Source of the DNA: CAJXMH01 sp964001305 | GTDB taxonomy: Bacteria > Bacteroidota > Bacteroidia > Flavobacteriales_E > Vicingaceae | DNA: 64,000 nt | Assembly (NCBI GenBank): GCA_964001305.1 | Contig: CAXFAI010000044.1 | Coordinates: 1-64,000, forward strand | Direction of reading: 5' to 3' | Part shown: positions 53,841-62,802 of the stretch, one piece after another | Position numbering within the stretch: the stretch's first letter is position 1 | Layout of the letters: each line of letters starts with the position of its first letter | The notes under the pieces: model-generated | What the model saw: the letters and a program-made list of their open reading frames with translations, nothing else | What the model was told of the DNA's origin: nothing | The model's database searches: none | Translations under genes and position numbers: made by a program

Positions 53841-53939
53841 CTAATTTAAAACCTATTGTATAAAATTGCCGTACATTGGTGGCCGGATTTCTAACAATTA
53901 TGAAGAAAACCGAACAGGAAAAGTAACCTTTTATCTACC

Positions 53940-54107
53940 ATGAAAAAGCAAAATTCCACGAAAAGAACAATGATCTCTTTGATTCTTGTCTTTTCATTAT
54001 CTGTTGTCGCTTGGAGTGTACAAAATTATTCTGAGTCTGCATCAAAGGGCAAAGTAAGCTTGGAGGCTAGTGTTTATCCCAAAATTCATTCTATCTTAGA
54101 AAAGTAA
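53940..54107 (+). CDS. Small single-span membrane peptide
   Basis: This 55-residue ORF has a basic N-terminus (KKQNSTKRT), one hydrophobic helix (about 11-28) and a short polar tail (SASKGKVSLEASVYPKIHSI). Nothing is recognised. An eight-codon mini-ORF lies just upstream (53900-53926, MKKTEQEK). It ends 2 bases before the stop of the convergent VWA gene. It is plausible because start, signal-like helix and tail fit, but no family support is available. Confidence 0.45.
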   Translation: MKKQNSTKRTMISLILVFSLSVVAWSVQNYSESASKGKVSLEASVYPKIHSILEK

Positions 54108-54109
54108 AC

Positions 54110-55384
54110 TTAGAAAAGCGCGTTTTTCTTTACCGCTTCAAGAACTTTTTGAGTGTCTTTTTTAGATTTACAGGGTATAAGCTGTCCCTCTCCTAGTTGA
54201 ACAATTTCTTTTAAAGACTTGTTGGTCCACTTTTCATTTTTAATTCCAAGCACACTTATTTTTAATCCTTCACTGGCATTGGACTTTATTTTTCGCCTTA
54301 GGCTCATGTTTCTCTCTCCAATATTAAATGCTCCATCGGTAGCAAGTATAATTTGATTGTTCCCATTTTCGATAAAGTGAGAACGACCTAATGCTAATGC
54401 TGTTTTAATGCCTTTTACTGCTTGTGTGCTGCCTTCAGCTTTAATGCCGAGAATAATCTCTTTTATTTTTTCTTTCTCAATGGCAGAAGTTGGTTGAAGT
54501 AAAACCTGAGCATCACCTGAATAAGTAACAATGGATAAATAGTCTTGAGGTCGTAAGGGGTTCAGCAACTTAATCATTGTTTCTTTAAGCAATTCCATTT
54601 TGTCTGCTTCATTCATGGAGGTAGAAGCATCAATTAAAAATATAACGTGGTTAGGTTTATATTCTTCACCCAATAAACTATCTTGATAAGTTATGGGTTC
54701 AGCTTCTTTTGCAATTGGATTACGCTCTTCAACCTTTGTGATTTTAGTTGAATCATTTGCTGGGTTTCCAAAAAGCTTCTCAAGTAAAGAAGGTTGATTC
54801 CTTCTCTCTTCGGGGCTTAGCTTTGGATTTTTCTTTTCGACGAAGCTTTCCTCCTGCTCAATAGGCTCTGATTGAGGAATGGAGTCTTTTGCAACTTCTG
54901 GGCTGTCTACTTTTAAGGTAAAGGATATTTTTTGAAATTCTCCTGCATTTTCTTGCTCATAAACACCTGTTTTTGCATTTAATACAAACTTTCCCCCTCC
55001 CCCAAAACTGGGGCAATCTTGACTTCCATTTTTGGGTAATCGATTCACTTTTGTTTTAAGTTCTATTTGAATCGGTTGATCAAGATGACTAAAATAAATA
55101 GAGATCATTTCTGTCAAGTTTCCTTTACTCTTTGGATTAAGTTTTAGTCGAACCGGAACCGAACTATGAGCTGCAATCCCTTTGGCAAAAAGCTTAACTT
55201 TTACATGTTGACTCTGCTCAGTTCTTAGAATATAAATGGTTTCATCAGAAGGATTGTTAATGTAAATGTCAACAACATCCTCATTTGTTTTACTAACTGA
55301 GTTTAGGGTGAATGTATAATCCACTTGGGCTAAAAGTGAAATGCAATAAAATTGAGATAATAAGAATAAAACAGCTAGCTTCAT
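54110..55384 (-). CDS. Secreted VWA-domain protein
   Basis: This 424-residue protein has a signal peptide (MKLAVLFLLSQFYCISLLA), a DUF1573-like N-terminal beta domain (20-120), a low-complexity acidic linker, and a VWA domain starting near residue 245 with a perfect MIDAS (FLIDASTSMNE) and ATDGAFNIGER. It ends in SKKDTQKVLEAVKKN. Bacteroidota VWA proteins of this kind often act at the cell surface in adhesion or complex assembly; that role is inferred. The gene stands alone. Confidence 0.8.
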   Translation of the reverse strand: MKLAVLFLLSQFYCISLLAQVDYTFTLNSVSKTNEDVVDIYINNPSDETIYILRTEQSQHVKVKLFAKGIAAHSSVPVRLKLNPKSKGNLTEMISIYFSHLDQPIQIELKTKVNRLPKNGSQDCPSFGGGGKFVLNAKTGVYEQENAGEFQKISFTLKVDSPEVAKDSIPQSEPIEQEESFVEKKNPKLSPEERRNQPSLLEKLFGNPANDSTKITKVEERNPIAKEAEPITYQDSLLGEEYKPNHVIFLIDASTSMNEADKMELLKETMIKLLNPLRPQDYLSIVTYSGDAQVLLQPTSAIEKEKIKEIILGIKAEGSTQAVKGIKTALALGRSHFIENGNNQIILATDGAFNIGERNMSLRRKIKSNASEGLKISVLGIKNEKWTNKSLKEIVQLGEGQLIPCKSKKDTQKVLEAVKKNALF

Positions 55385-55480
55385 TTAGAATATTTAATGG
55401 ACTGACTTGCAAAATAAGTACCAATATTTAAGTCTTATTCTTTTACTTTTATCTTCTTCAATGTTTTCTATTAAGAATTT

Positions 55481-56227
55481 ATGCTACTAACCGTAATCAC
55501 TTCCTCTTACAACAGTGAAAAAACTATAGAACGCACTTTCAATTCCATACTCCAACAAGCAGTTAGGCCATTAGAATATATTGTTATTGATGGAGGTTCA
55601 ACAGATCAAACCAAGTTGATTATTAAAAAATTTGAACCTCTTTTTTTGAAAGAAGGAATTATTTTTAAATGGTTAAGTGAAAGCGATACCGGAATTTATA
55701 ACGCTTGGAATAAAGGATTGCGCATAGCAAATGGAGATTATATTGCCTTTTTGGGCTCTGATGATATTTACGAATCCAATGCCTTAGAAAAGTACAAGCT
55801 TCGAATTGAAAAAAGTCAAGCAGATTTTGTTTGTGCAAAGACACGAATGGTAAAAGCAGATAAGCTCATCAGGACTTTTGGGGAAGCGTTTAATTGGTAT
55901 TCTTTTCAACGTGAGATGAAAATTTTGCATGCCGGTTCATTCATCAATTCTAGTTATTTTGAAAAGTTCGGTCAATTTGATGAGAGCTTTCAAATAGTGG
56001 GTGATTATGAGCTATTGATGAGAAAAGGGGCTAAGTTAGATGTTGATTTTATCGATGAATTTTTAGTTGAAATGGGAGCAGAGGGTGTTAGTTCGGCTTT
56101 AGTAACTAAAAGTTTAAAAGAGGTAAAAAGGGCAAAACTGAAAAATAAGATTCGAAGCCCATGGCAAGTATGGTTTGATTACTACTGGGTCCTATTTAAA
56201 ATTAAAGTCAAACAAGTTGTTTCATAA
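55481..56227 (+). CDS. GT2-family glycosyltransferase (polysaccharide operon, gene 1)
   Basis: This 248-residue enzyme has the GT-A fold with VITSSYNSEKTIERTF at the start, VIDGGSTD (35-42) and the metal motif GSDDI (92-96) in GDYIAFLGSDD. It has no membrane helix. The DTGIYNAWNKGL segment is typical of this GT2 subgroup. It is the first gene of a forward operon of polysaccharide genes. A TATCTTCT-like box is only a weak promoter match. The sugar is unknown. Confidence 0.87.
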   Translation: MLLTVITSSYNSEKTIERTFNSILQQAVRPLEYIVIDGGSTDQTKLIIKKFEPLFLKEGIIFKWLSESDTGIYNAWNKGLRIANGDYIAFLGSDDIYESNALEKYKLRIEKSQADFVCAKTRMVKADKLIRTFGEAFNWYSFQREMKILHAGSFINSSYFEKFGQFDESFQIVGDYELLMRKGAKLDVDFIDEFLVEMGAEGVSSALVTKSLKEVKRAKLKNKIRSPWQVWFDYYWVLFKIKVKQVVS

Positions 56228-56301
56228 ATCCATCTTATGCTTATTTGCTCGTATCAGCGGTGAAACATGTACTTTTGAAAACTCCAGCAATCCTTGAATA
56301 G

Positions 56302-57609
56302 ATGGTAAATCGCCTTATTGATAAAATAGGAAGAGCTCTTTTGGGTAACTCACTTTGGTTGTTTATCGATAAGGTTGTTCGATTATTAGTTGGCTTATTT
56401 ATAGGCGTTTTAGTGGCTCGTTATTTGGGTCCTGAAAAAACAGGAATTTGGAATTACTGCCTCGCCATATTTACCTTTTTTATCCTATTTCCTTCTTTAG
56501 GGCTTGAGTATGTAACACCAAGAGAATTAGTTAATCGAAAAGATAAGGCCGAACAAATACTAAGCACAGTACTTGGATTAAAACTAATAGGCGCAACTGT
56601 GGGAATAGTGGCGGCTACTTTGTTTATGGGGGTCATAAAGGGCTTTGACAGTCAACTTATCAAATTTGTATTCTTACTTACCTCAGGATACCTTTTTCAG
56701 TCCTTTGATACAATTGATTACTACTACCAATCAAAACTCAAGCAAAAGAAATCAGTGATTGCTCGAATGATTGCTTTTTTGATTGTTTCTGTCTATAAAT
56801 TTTGGCTGGTACAATCTGGGGCCTCATTAATCTGGTTTGTGGCTTCTTCTACTATTGAGTTTGCAATAGCTGCTATTGGGCTTGTTATATCTTTTAAAGG
56901 TTCACCCATTTCATTAAAGCTAAGTGCATTTAATTTGGATACGGCTAAATCATTTCTTAAAGATTCTATCGTGTTCTCCATTAGTGCATTTGTTATTGTA
57001 TTGTACTACAAAATTGACCAAGTGATGATAACCGAAATGCTTGGAGAAGAACAAAATGGAATTTATGCTGTGGCAATTCGAATCTATGAGTTATTTATTT
57101 TCTTACCCTCGGTTCTTGTTTCCTCATTTTTGCCCATAATTACTGAAAAGTATAAAGCCAATATTAAGGAGTTTAAAACAACCTTAAAACAACTATATAC
57201 CATACTAACATATCTAGCTATATTTTGCACCATAGGGGTTTGGTTTTTGGGTCCAATTGTAATGGATGTGTTATATGGAGAAGCTTATTACGGCTCAGGA
57301 GAGGTATTGCAATATATCGGATTAGGTTTTTATGCCGTGTTTATGGGAATGGGAACTGGTAATTATCTAATTATAAGAAACAAAAAGCGGTTTGTTTTGA
57401 TAAAAAGCCTAATTGGTTTAGCTTTAAATGTTTTGATAAACTTGATTTTTATTCCAATTCTTGGCCTAAAAGGAGCGGTTTTAGCTTCTATCGTTTCCAA
57501 TGTTGTTTCTACATTCTTAATCTTGTTTATCAAAGATAATCACAATCATATGTCCTTAATTTTAAGTCCATTTGACCTAAAATCCATACATCGGTTTATA
57601 AAGTATTAG
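56302..57609 (+). CDS. Polysaccharide flippase (Wzx/MATE-like)
   Basis: This 435-residue protein has about twelve to fourteen membrane helices and the N-terminal GNSLWLFIDKVVRLLVGLFI pattern of oligosaccharide flippases. It would move lipid-linked repeat units across the inner membrane. It lies between the first transferase and a DUF268 gene (2 bases away), which fits a Wzx/Wzy-type assembly system with the polymerase-like gene at 62803. Confidence 0.9.
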   Translation: MVNRLIDKIGRALLGNSLWLFIDKVVRLLVGLFIGVLVARYLGPEKTGIWNYCLAIFTFFILFPSLGLEYVTPRELVNRKDKAEQILSTVLGLKLIGATVGIVAATLFMGVIKGFDSQLIKFVFLLTSGYLFQSFDTIDYYYQSKLKQKKSVIARMIAFLIVSVYKFWLVQSGASLIWFVASSTIEFAIAAIGLVISFKGSPISLKLSAFNLDTAKSFLKDSIVFSISAFVIVLYYKIDQVMITEMLGEEQNGIYAVAIRIYELFIFLPSVLVSSFLPIITEKYKANIKEFKTTLKQLYTILTYLAIFCTIGVWFLGPIVMDVLYGEAYYGSGEVLQYIGLGFYAVFMGMGTGNYLIIRNKKRFVLIKSLIGLALNVLINLIFIPILGLKGAVLASIVSNVVSTFLILFIKDNHNHMSLILSPFDLKSIHRFIKY

Positions 57610-57611
57610 CT

Positions 57612-58400
57612 ATGGCAAATTTGAAGCAAAAAATAGTTGAAAAGGCGAATTTATATGGATTCGATGTTTCGAAGTTCAAAAGCACGATTAGCGGATGGTC
57701 TTTTTACAATAGAGATAAAGCGACCTTAATTCAACAAAAAGGAAATAATACAGATTTCCCATTTGGTAAGCCTTTTCCCATATTAAATGAGAGAACAGAA
57801 ACTGCCGGAACAATGAGTGGCCATTATTTTCATCAAGATTTATACATGGCCAAGCAAATTTTTAAGGCCAATCCAAGTCGGCATTTAGATATTGGATCAA
57901 GAATAGATGGCTTTATTGCTCATGTTGCAAGCTTTAGAGAAATTGAGGTAATGGATATTCGTCCGCAGCAAACAGCTGTTGAAAATATCGTATTCAAGCA
58001 AGCTGACTTGATGATTCTTCCAGACGATGTATTAGAAGCTTATGACTCCATATCATCTCTACATGTAATTGAACATTTTGGATTGGGTAGATATGGAGAC
58101 CCTATTGATTATTATGGTCATTTAAAAGCCTTTGAAAACATTGGCAAAATGCTAAAAAAAGGGGGGGTATTTTACTTTTCTACACCAATAGGAAAACAAC
58201 GCATTGAGTTTAATGCACATCGAATTTTCTCAGTAAAATATCTGAAAACCATATTTGAAAAATCTTATGAAATCAAGCGATTTTCAATTGTAAATGATGA
58301 AGGAAATCTTGAGCTAGATTGTCCTTTGGATGAAAATAGCCTTGCAAATAATTATAACTTCAACTACGGCTGCGGAATGTTTACCTTAATTAAAAAGTAA
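57612..58400 (+). CDS. DUF268 protein (methyltransferase-like)
   Basis: This 262-residue protein has segments LDIGSRIDGFIAHVASF, MDIRPQQ and SLHVIEHFGLGRYGDPID that match DUF268 and look like a class I methyltransferase fold with a changed motif I. A later GGVFYFSTPIGKQRIEFNAHRIF fits the same fold. DUF268 proteins occur in polysaccharide clusters; they may methylate or otherwise modify a sugar. Function is not established. Confidence 0.82.
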   Translation: MANLKQKIVEKANLYGFDVSKFKSTISGWSFYNRDKATLIQQKGNNTDFPFGKPFPILNERTETAGTMSGHYFHQDLYMAKQIFKANPSRHLDIGSRIDGFIAHVASFREIEVMDIRPQQTAVENIVFKQADLMILPDDVLEAYDSISSLHVIEHFGLGRYGDPIDYYGHLKAFENIGKMLKKGGVFYFSTPIGKQRIEFNAHRIFSVKYLKTIFEKSYEIKRFSIVNDEGNLELDCPLDENSLANNYNFNYGCGMFTLIKK

Positions 58401-58404
58401 ATTC

Positions 58405-59358
58405 TTGATTAAAAAATTCATTAAACATATTGCCAAAAAGCTGGGGCTGGAACTGACTTCTAATTATGATTTTGAGCGAAAAGAGCTTTACATAAGCATA
58501 CTGGAGCAGTTGGTACTTACGAGTAATTCATCTTTGAAAGAAGGTTGCACCATTATTGTCTTTTCAAAAGATAGAGCCCTTCAATTGGATGCTTTGATCA
58601 GAAGCTTTTACGACTGTGTTGAAAATCCTCCTAAAATGCTTGTACTCTATCATTGCAGTTCAACTGAATTTGAGCAAGCTTATGAAAAATTGAAAAGAAA
58701 AAACCAATCAAAACCGAACTTAACTTTTGTAAAAGAAAATGCGTTTAAAACGGATTTAGTAGAATTGATGAGAAAGGTTACTACAGAAAAGTTACTCTTT
58801 TTAGTCGATGATATTTTCTTCAAATCAAAATTTGATTTTAATACCTTTTTAGAATTGGATACTAAAGCTTATGTGCCAAGTTTAAGAATGGCTCCACATT
58901 TAAATTTTGCATATACCCTTCAAAAAAAACAGACTTTACCTAAGTTTTCTGAATTAAATAAGGAAGATGATTTTTTAAGTTGGGATTTTAAACAAGCCGA
59001 GTTTGACTGGGCGTATCCTCTCTCAGTAGATGGCCATTTATTTGAAACAAAAGACTTTAAAATATTTGTTGAAGCATTGGATTTTAAAGCTCCAAACTCA
59101 TTTGAAGAAGCACTGCAAGTAATGTTGCCTTTGTATCAAAAGAAAAGAGGAGTTTGTTTCCACGAGTCTAAAATCATCAATATCCCCTGTAATAAAGTAC
59201 AGGCTGAAAACACGAACATTTCAGGTGAAATTTCTATTCAAGAATTAAATGAAAAGTGGTTAAATGGATTTATAATCAACTATAAAGAGCATTTAAATAT
59301 TCGAAATAAAAGTGCACATCAAGAACTAACTTTTAGCTTTGAAAAAGATGAAAACTAG
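58405..59358 (+). CDS. GT-A-like glycosyltransferase of unknown specificity
   Basis: This 317-residue protein probably starts at TTG 58405 (MIKKFIKHIAKKLGLEL), 4 bases after the preceding stop. IVFSKDRALQLDALIRSF and LLFLVDDIFFKSKFD (a DxD-like site) look like a GT-A fold, but the protein is not a normal GT2. The C-terminal half (about 190-317) is unfamiliar. Its place inside the operon supports a sugar transfer role. The end overlaps the next gene by 11 bases. Confidence 0.65.
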   Translation: MIKKFIKHIAKKLGLELTSNYDFERKELYISILEQLVLTSNSSLKEGCTIIVFSKDRALQLDALIRSFYDCVENPPKMLVLYHCSSTEFEQAYEKLKRKNQSKPNLTFVKENAFKTDLVELMRKVTTEKLLFLVDDIFFKSKFDFNTFLELDTKAYVPSLRMAPHLNFAYTLQKKQTLPKFSELNKEDDFLSWDFKQAEFDWAYPLSVDGHLFETKDFKIFVEALDFKAPNSFEEALQVMLPLYQKKRGVCFHESKIINIPCNKVQAENTNISGEISIQELNEKWLNGFIINYKEHLNIRNKSAHQELTFSFEKDEN

Positions 59359-60370
59359 TTCGCCGCTTGTTAGTATTGTAATGCCTGCCTATAATGCAGC
59401 TTCTTATTTAAAAGCATCTATTGAGTCCGTTTTAGCACAAGAGTATAAAAATTGGGAACTGTTGATTATCAACGATGGTTCAACCGATGGAACAGCAGCA
59501 ATAATTTCAGAGTACCAAAAAATAGATAAGCGAATAAAGGGTTTTTCAAATGAAGGGAATAAAGGGCTTGTTTACACTCGTAATAGGGGATTAGAAGAAG
59601 CAAATGGAGAATACATCGCCCATTTAGATAGTGATGATCTTGCCCACCCTGAAAGAATTAAAGTTCAGCTTCAGTTTTTAGAAGAAAACAAAGACTTTAT
59701 TCTGCTAGGCTCTGCTTGCAAATTAATTGATGAAAATGGAAATCCAATAGGCATTGAAAATAGAACAATCAAAAATGCACACCTAAAAAGTCTTTTAGTT
59801 TTTAGCAATTATTTTATCAATTCTACCATCATGCTTAGAGCAAGTGCTGCCCAAAAGTATACTTATCTAGAAGCGTATAATTTCGCAGAAGATTATCATT
59901 ATTTTACACAGTTAATTCAAGAAGGCCAATTTGCTAACATCAATGAAGTTTTAGTTTCTTATCGGATTCACCAAGGAAATACTAGTAGCCTAAAAAAGCA
60001 ACAACAAGTACTTGCCATTCAACAATTACAAAAAAAGCTGATTGAAAAAATTGGATTTTCTCCATCTGAAAAAGAGATTGAACTTCATTATCAATTAGTT
60101 GATGAAAATGGGAATATAGACCTTACTGAGCTTAAGCAAATTGAAAGTTGGCTAATTAAACTCAGTGAGGCCAACCAAAAAAGCAATTTGTTTGACCAAG
60201 AGTCATTCAATCATTTTTGTGCTTTTTTCTATCGAAGAGCTTGCTTAAAGCTTGATTTGGGTTTAAAAGGGGTTTCATTTTTTAAACAGTCAAAACTTTC
60301 AAACTACTTGGATGAATCAATGCTTAGTCAGATGAAATACACCCTAAAAGCAATACTTAAAAAGCGTTAG
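59348..60370 (+). CDS. GT2-family glycosyltransferase
   Basis: The start is probably the ATG at 59348 (MKTSSPLVSIVMPAYNA); a TTG 9 bases earlier is a weaker choice. The 340-residue protein has PAYNAASYLKASIESVL, INDGSTDGT and the metal motif HLDSDD. A C-terminal region of about 120 residues follows. It overlaps the preceding gene by 11 bases and is one base before the next. The donor sugar is not known. Confidence 0.87.
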   Translation: MKTSSPLVSIVMPAYNAASYLKASIESVLAQEYKNWELLIINDGSTDGTAAIISEYQKIDKRIKGFSNEGNKGLVYTRNRGLEEANGEYIAHLDSDDLAHPERIKVQLQFLEENKDFILLGSACKLIDENGNPIGIENRTIKNAHLKSLLVFSNYFINSTIMLRASAAQKYTYLEAYNFAEDYHYFTQLIQEGQFANINEVLVSYRIHQGNTSSLKKQQQVLAIQQLQKKLIEKIGFSPSEKEIELHYQLVDENGNIDLTELKQIESWLIKLSEANQKSNLFDQESFNHFCAFFYRRACLKLDLGLKGVSFFKQSKLSNYLDESMLSQMKYTLKAILKKR

Positions 60371-60371
60371 C

Positions 60372-61169
60372 ATGGAAAGTTTAGTTAGTGTAGTTATTCC
60401 TGTTTATAATTCTGGAGCCTATTTAGAAGAAACAATTCAATCGGTGCAGAATCAAACCTATAAAAATGTTGAAATTATACTTTCAAACAGTGGTTCTACC
60501 GATTCAAAAACCTTAGCGCTCTTAAAAAAACTTTCAGCTCAGTTTACCTTAGTTGAAGCTGGTAATCATGGAGTTTCTGTGGCTAGAAACAAGGCTATTG
60601 AAGTAGCTAAAGGGGAATATATTCTCGCCTTAGATTCAGACGATATCATAAAGCCCAGTTTTATAGCAAGCTGCGTAAAAGCTTTGGACAAGGATTCAGA
60701 TGTAAAGGTAGTCCGTTGTCACATTGAGCTTTTTGGAAAGAAAAAAGGTAGAATGACTTTCGCCCCTTATCGATTTTCACTTTTGTTAGCTAGAAACTTA
60801 ATGGTAGTGACATCTATGTTTAGAAAGAATGACTGGGAAAGAGTTGGTGGTTTCGATGCGAATTTTACAATTGGTTTTGAAGATTGGGAGTTTTGGATCA
60901 ACCTATTAAAAGATGGGGGTAAGGTTTTTACGATAGACGACTATTTATTTAAGTACCGGATTCGAAGAGGAAGTAAAAATCATTCGCTGAAACGAGAACA
61001 GCTTTTTAAAGTTAGAGAGCAACTTTGGAATAAGCACAAAGAACTCTATGGTAAGCACTATTTTTCGCCTTCAGAATCTTTTGAGTATAAATTAATTGAA
61101 GATAGTTTAGCATTTCGAATCGGTAGTATTTTGCTTAAGCCCTTTGAATCTTTTAAACTAATTAAGTAG
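60372..61169 (+). CDS. GT2-family glycosyltransferase
   Basis: This 265-residue protein starts VVIPVYNSGAYLEETIQSVQNQTY, with NSGSTDS in place of the usual DGSTD and a normal LALDSDDI metal site. The acceptor-side motif GFEDWEFWINLLKDGG is well conserved in capsule and O-antigen transferases. The Asp to Ser/Asn change in the first motif is mild. The next gene starts inside its stop codon. Confidence 0.86.
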   Translation: MESLVSVVIPVYNSGAYLEETIQSVQNQTYKNVEIILSNSGSTDSKTLALLKKLSAQFTLVEAGNHGVSVARNKAIEVAKGEYILALDSDDIIKPSFIASCVKALDKDSDVKVVRCHIELFGKKKGRMTFAPYRFSLLLARNLMVVTSMFRKNDWERVGGFDANFTIGFEDWEFWINLLKDGGKVFTIDDYLFKYRIRRGSKNHSLKREQLFKVREQLWNKHKELYGKHYFSPSESFEYKLIEDSLAFRIGSILLKPFESFKLIK

Positions 61170-61969
61170 TGAACACCCCTATTCGTATAGCAGCGGTAAT
61201 TGTTTTATACAAAGAATCATTACAAGATTCTGTTACCTATCAAAGTTTACTTGCTTCTGCGAATATTCCATTTTTGGTATATGATAACAGTCAAAACCCT
61301 GAAGCACATCAGGCTAATCGTGATTTTGAAACATATCATAATTCGGATAATCCAGGTGTAAGCGCAGCCTATAATTTCGCTTGGAATTGGGCTGTTAAGA
61401 ATGAATTTTCACATTTACTCTTGCTCGATAGTGATTCCAACTTTCCCAAAAATGCAATAGAAGTCTACCGGAAGTTTGTAGAAAAAAATCAGAAGCAAGT
61501 GATTGTTCCTACTATGAAGTCAGCAAATAGAGTAATATCTCCTTTTTACTTTAAGCTTGGCAAAACTCATTATGGTGAAGGCATTTCATATGGTGAAATT
61601 TCTGCTAAGAATATTTTATCAATCAATTCAGGAATGTTAGTTCCAATATCGGTTTTTCAACTTACTAATGGCTATAATGAAAACCTACCTTTAGATTGGA
61701 GTGATATTGCTTTCGTTAGAAAATTAAGAAAGCATGGCGTTAAAAGTGTCCATATCCCTTTACTTGTAGAGCATGGTTTATCAGAGCATCACAAAGCGAA
61801 TGTTGAATCTGTAAAGTTTAGGTTCGAAAAACAAGTGGAGGGGTTTCATCATGTTGCTGAAAACCGTTTTGAAAAATGGATGATGTATTTTTGGCTTGTT
61901 TTAAAAAGTGTAAAATTGACTGTTAAGTATAAAACCATTTGGTTTTTTAAACGAGTTTTAGTGTCTTAA
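61169..61969 (+). CDS. GT2-family transferase, rhamnosyltransferase-like
   Basis: This 266-residue protein starts with GTG at 61169, overlapping the preceding TAG by one base. It begins IRIAAVIVLYKESL, and SNPGVSAAYNFAWNWA-like and LLLLDSDSNFP segments follow, resembling WbbL/RfbN-type rhamnosyltransferases, with LDWSDIAFVRKLRKHG near the acceptor site. Rhamnose use is only a family-based inference. There are no dTDP-rhamnose synthesis genes in this window. Confidence 0.82.
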   Translation: MNTPIRIAAVIVLYKESLQDSVTYQSLLASANIPFLVYDNSQNPEAHQANRDFETYHNSDNPGVSAAYNFAWNWAVKNEFSHLLLLDSDSNFPKNAIEVYRKFVEKNQKQVIVPTMKSANRVISPFYFKLGKTHYGEGISYGEISAKNILSINSGMLVPISVFQLTNGYNENLPLDWSDIAFVRKLRKHGVKSVHIPLLVEHGLSEHHKANVESVKFRFEKQVEGFHHVAENRFEKWMMYFWLVLKSVKLTVKYKTIWFFKRVLVS

Positions 61970-61971
61970 TC

Positions 61972-62790
61972 ATGAATCAAGCAGAGGTCATCATATTAAT
62001 GTCTACCTATAACGGTGCTCCTTTTTTAAGGCAACAGCTTGATAGTATCTTAAATCAAAGCTTTGCAAACTGGCAATTGATTATTCGCGATGATGGCTCT
62101 TCGGATAAAACCCAAGAAATAATAAAGGAATACGAAAGGTTGTGCCCAACTAAAATCAAGCAGGTTTTTGGTGGCCCAGGAGGAGGCTCAAGCGAAAGTT
62201 TTATGGGTATGCTTGAATATGCTACTGCTCCTTACTGCATGTTTTGTGATCAAGATGACTTTTGGGAAACGGATAAAATTGAAATCAGTCTTCAAAAAAT
62301 AAAGCAGTTAGAAAAAATCGATCCTATTGCTTTAGTTTTTACTGATATGGAAGTAGTTTCTGAAGATTTAAAAAAAGAATTGGGCTCTTTTTTAAGACTT
62401 CAAAAATTAAATCCGAATTGGATTAACAATTCCAACAATTTGTTGGCTCAAAGTATAGCCGCAGGTTGCACTATGATTTTAAGCTGGCATTTGGTTCAAA
62501 TTATTAAACCTATTAAAGCGCCTTTATTCCAACATGACCATTGGGTTTTAATCAATGCCGCTATCTATGGTGTGGTGGGATATTGTGACCAAAAAACAGT
62601 AAAATACAGACAGCATAGTCACAATACCATAGGTTCTCATCGCATTAACTTTACCTATTTTTCAAAAAAAATTAGAGAGTTAAGCAAAGTAGTAGATCGT
62701 TGGAAATATATTAAGTACAGCTTTAAACGTAAAGTAAATATGCTAAAGCTTTTCGTAGCTAAATTTAGAGTTAACCTCGCTCGTTTATAA
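61972..62790 (+). CDS. GT2-family transferase, RfbF-like
   Basis: This 272-residue protein has MSTYNGAPFLRQQLDSILNQ, RDDGSSDKTQEII and the signature FCDQDDFWETDKIE typical of RfbF-like GT2 enzymes. The C-terminal part has HDHWVLINAAIYG and ends in a basic helical tail rich in Lys and Arg. It starts 2 bases after the preceding gene. The sugar is unknown; rhamnosyl or related transfer is possible. Confidence 0.86.
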   Translation: MNQAEVIILMSTYNGAPFLRQQLDSILNQSFANWQLIIRDDGSSDKTQEIIKEYERLCPTKIKQVFGGPGGGSSESFMGMLEYATAPYCMFCDQDDFWETDKIEISLQKIKQLEKIDPIALVFTDMEVVSEDLKKELGSFLRLQKLNPNWINNSNNLLAQSIAAGCTMILSWHLVQIIKPIKAPLFQHDHWVLINAAIYGVVGYCDQKTVKYRQHSHNTIGSHRINFTYFSKKIRELSKVVDRWKYIKYSFKRKVNMLKLFVAKFRVNLARL

Positions 62791-62802
62791 TCTCTTTTTG
62801 TT

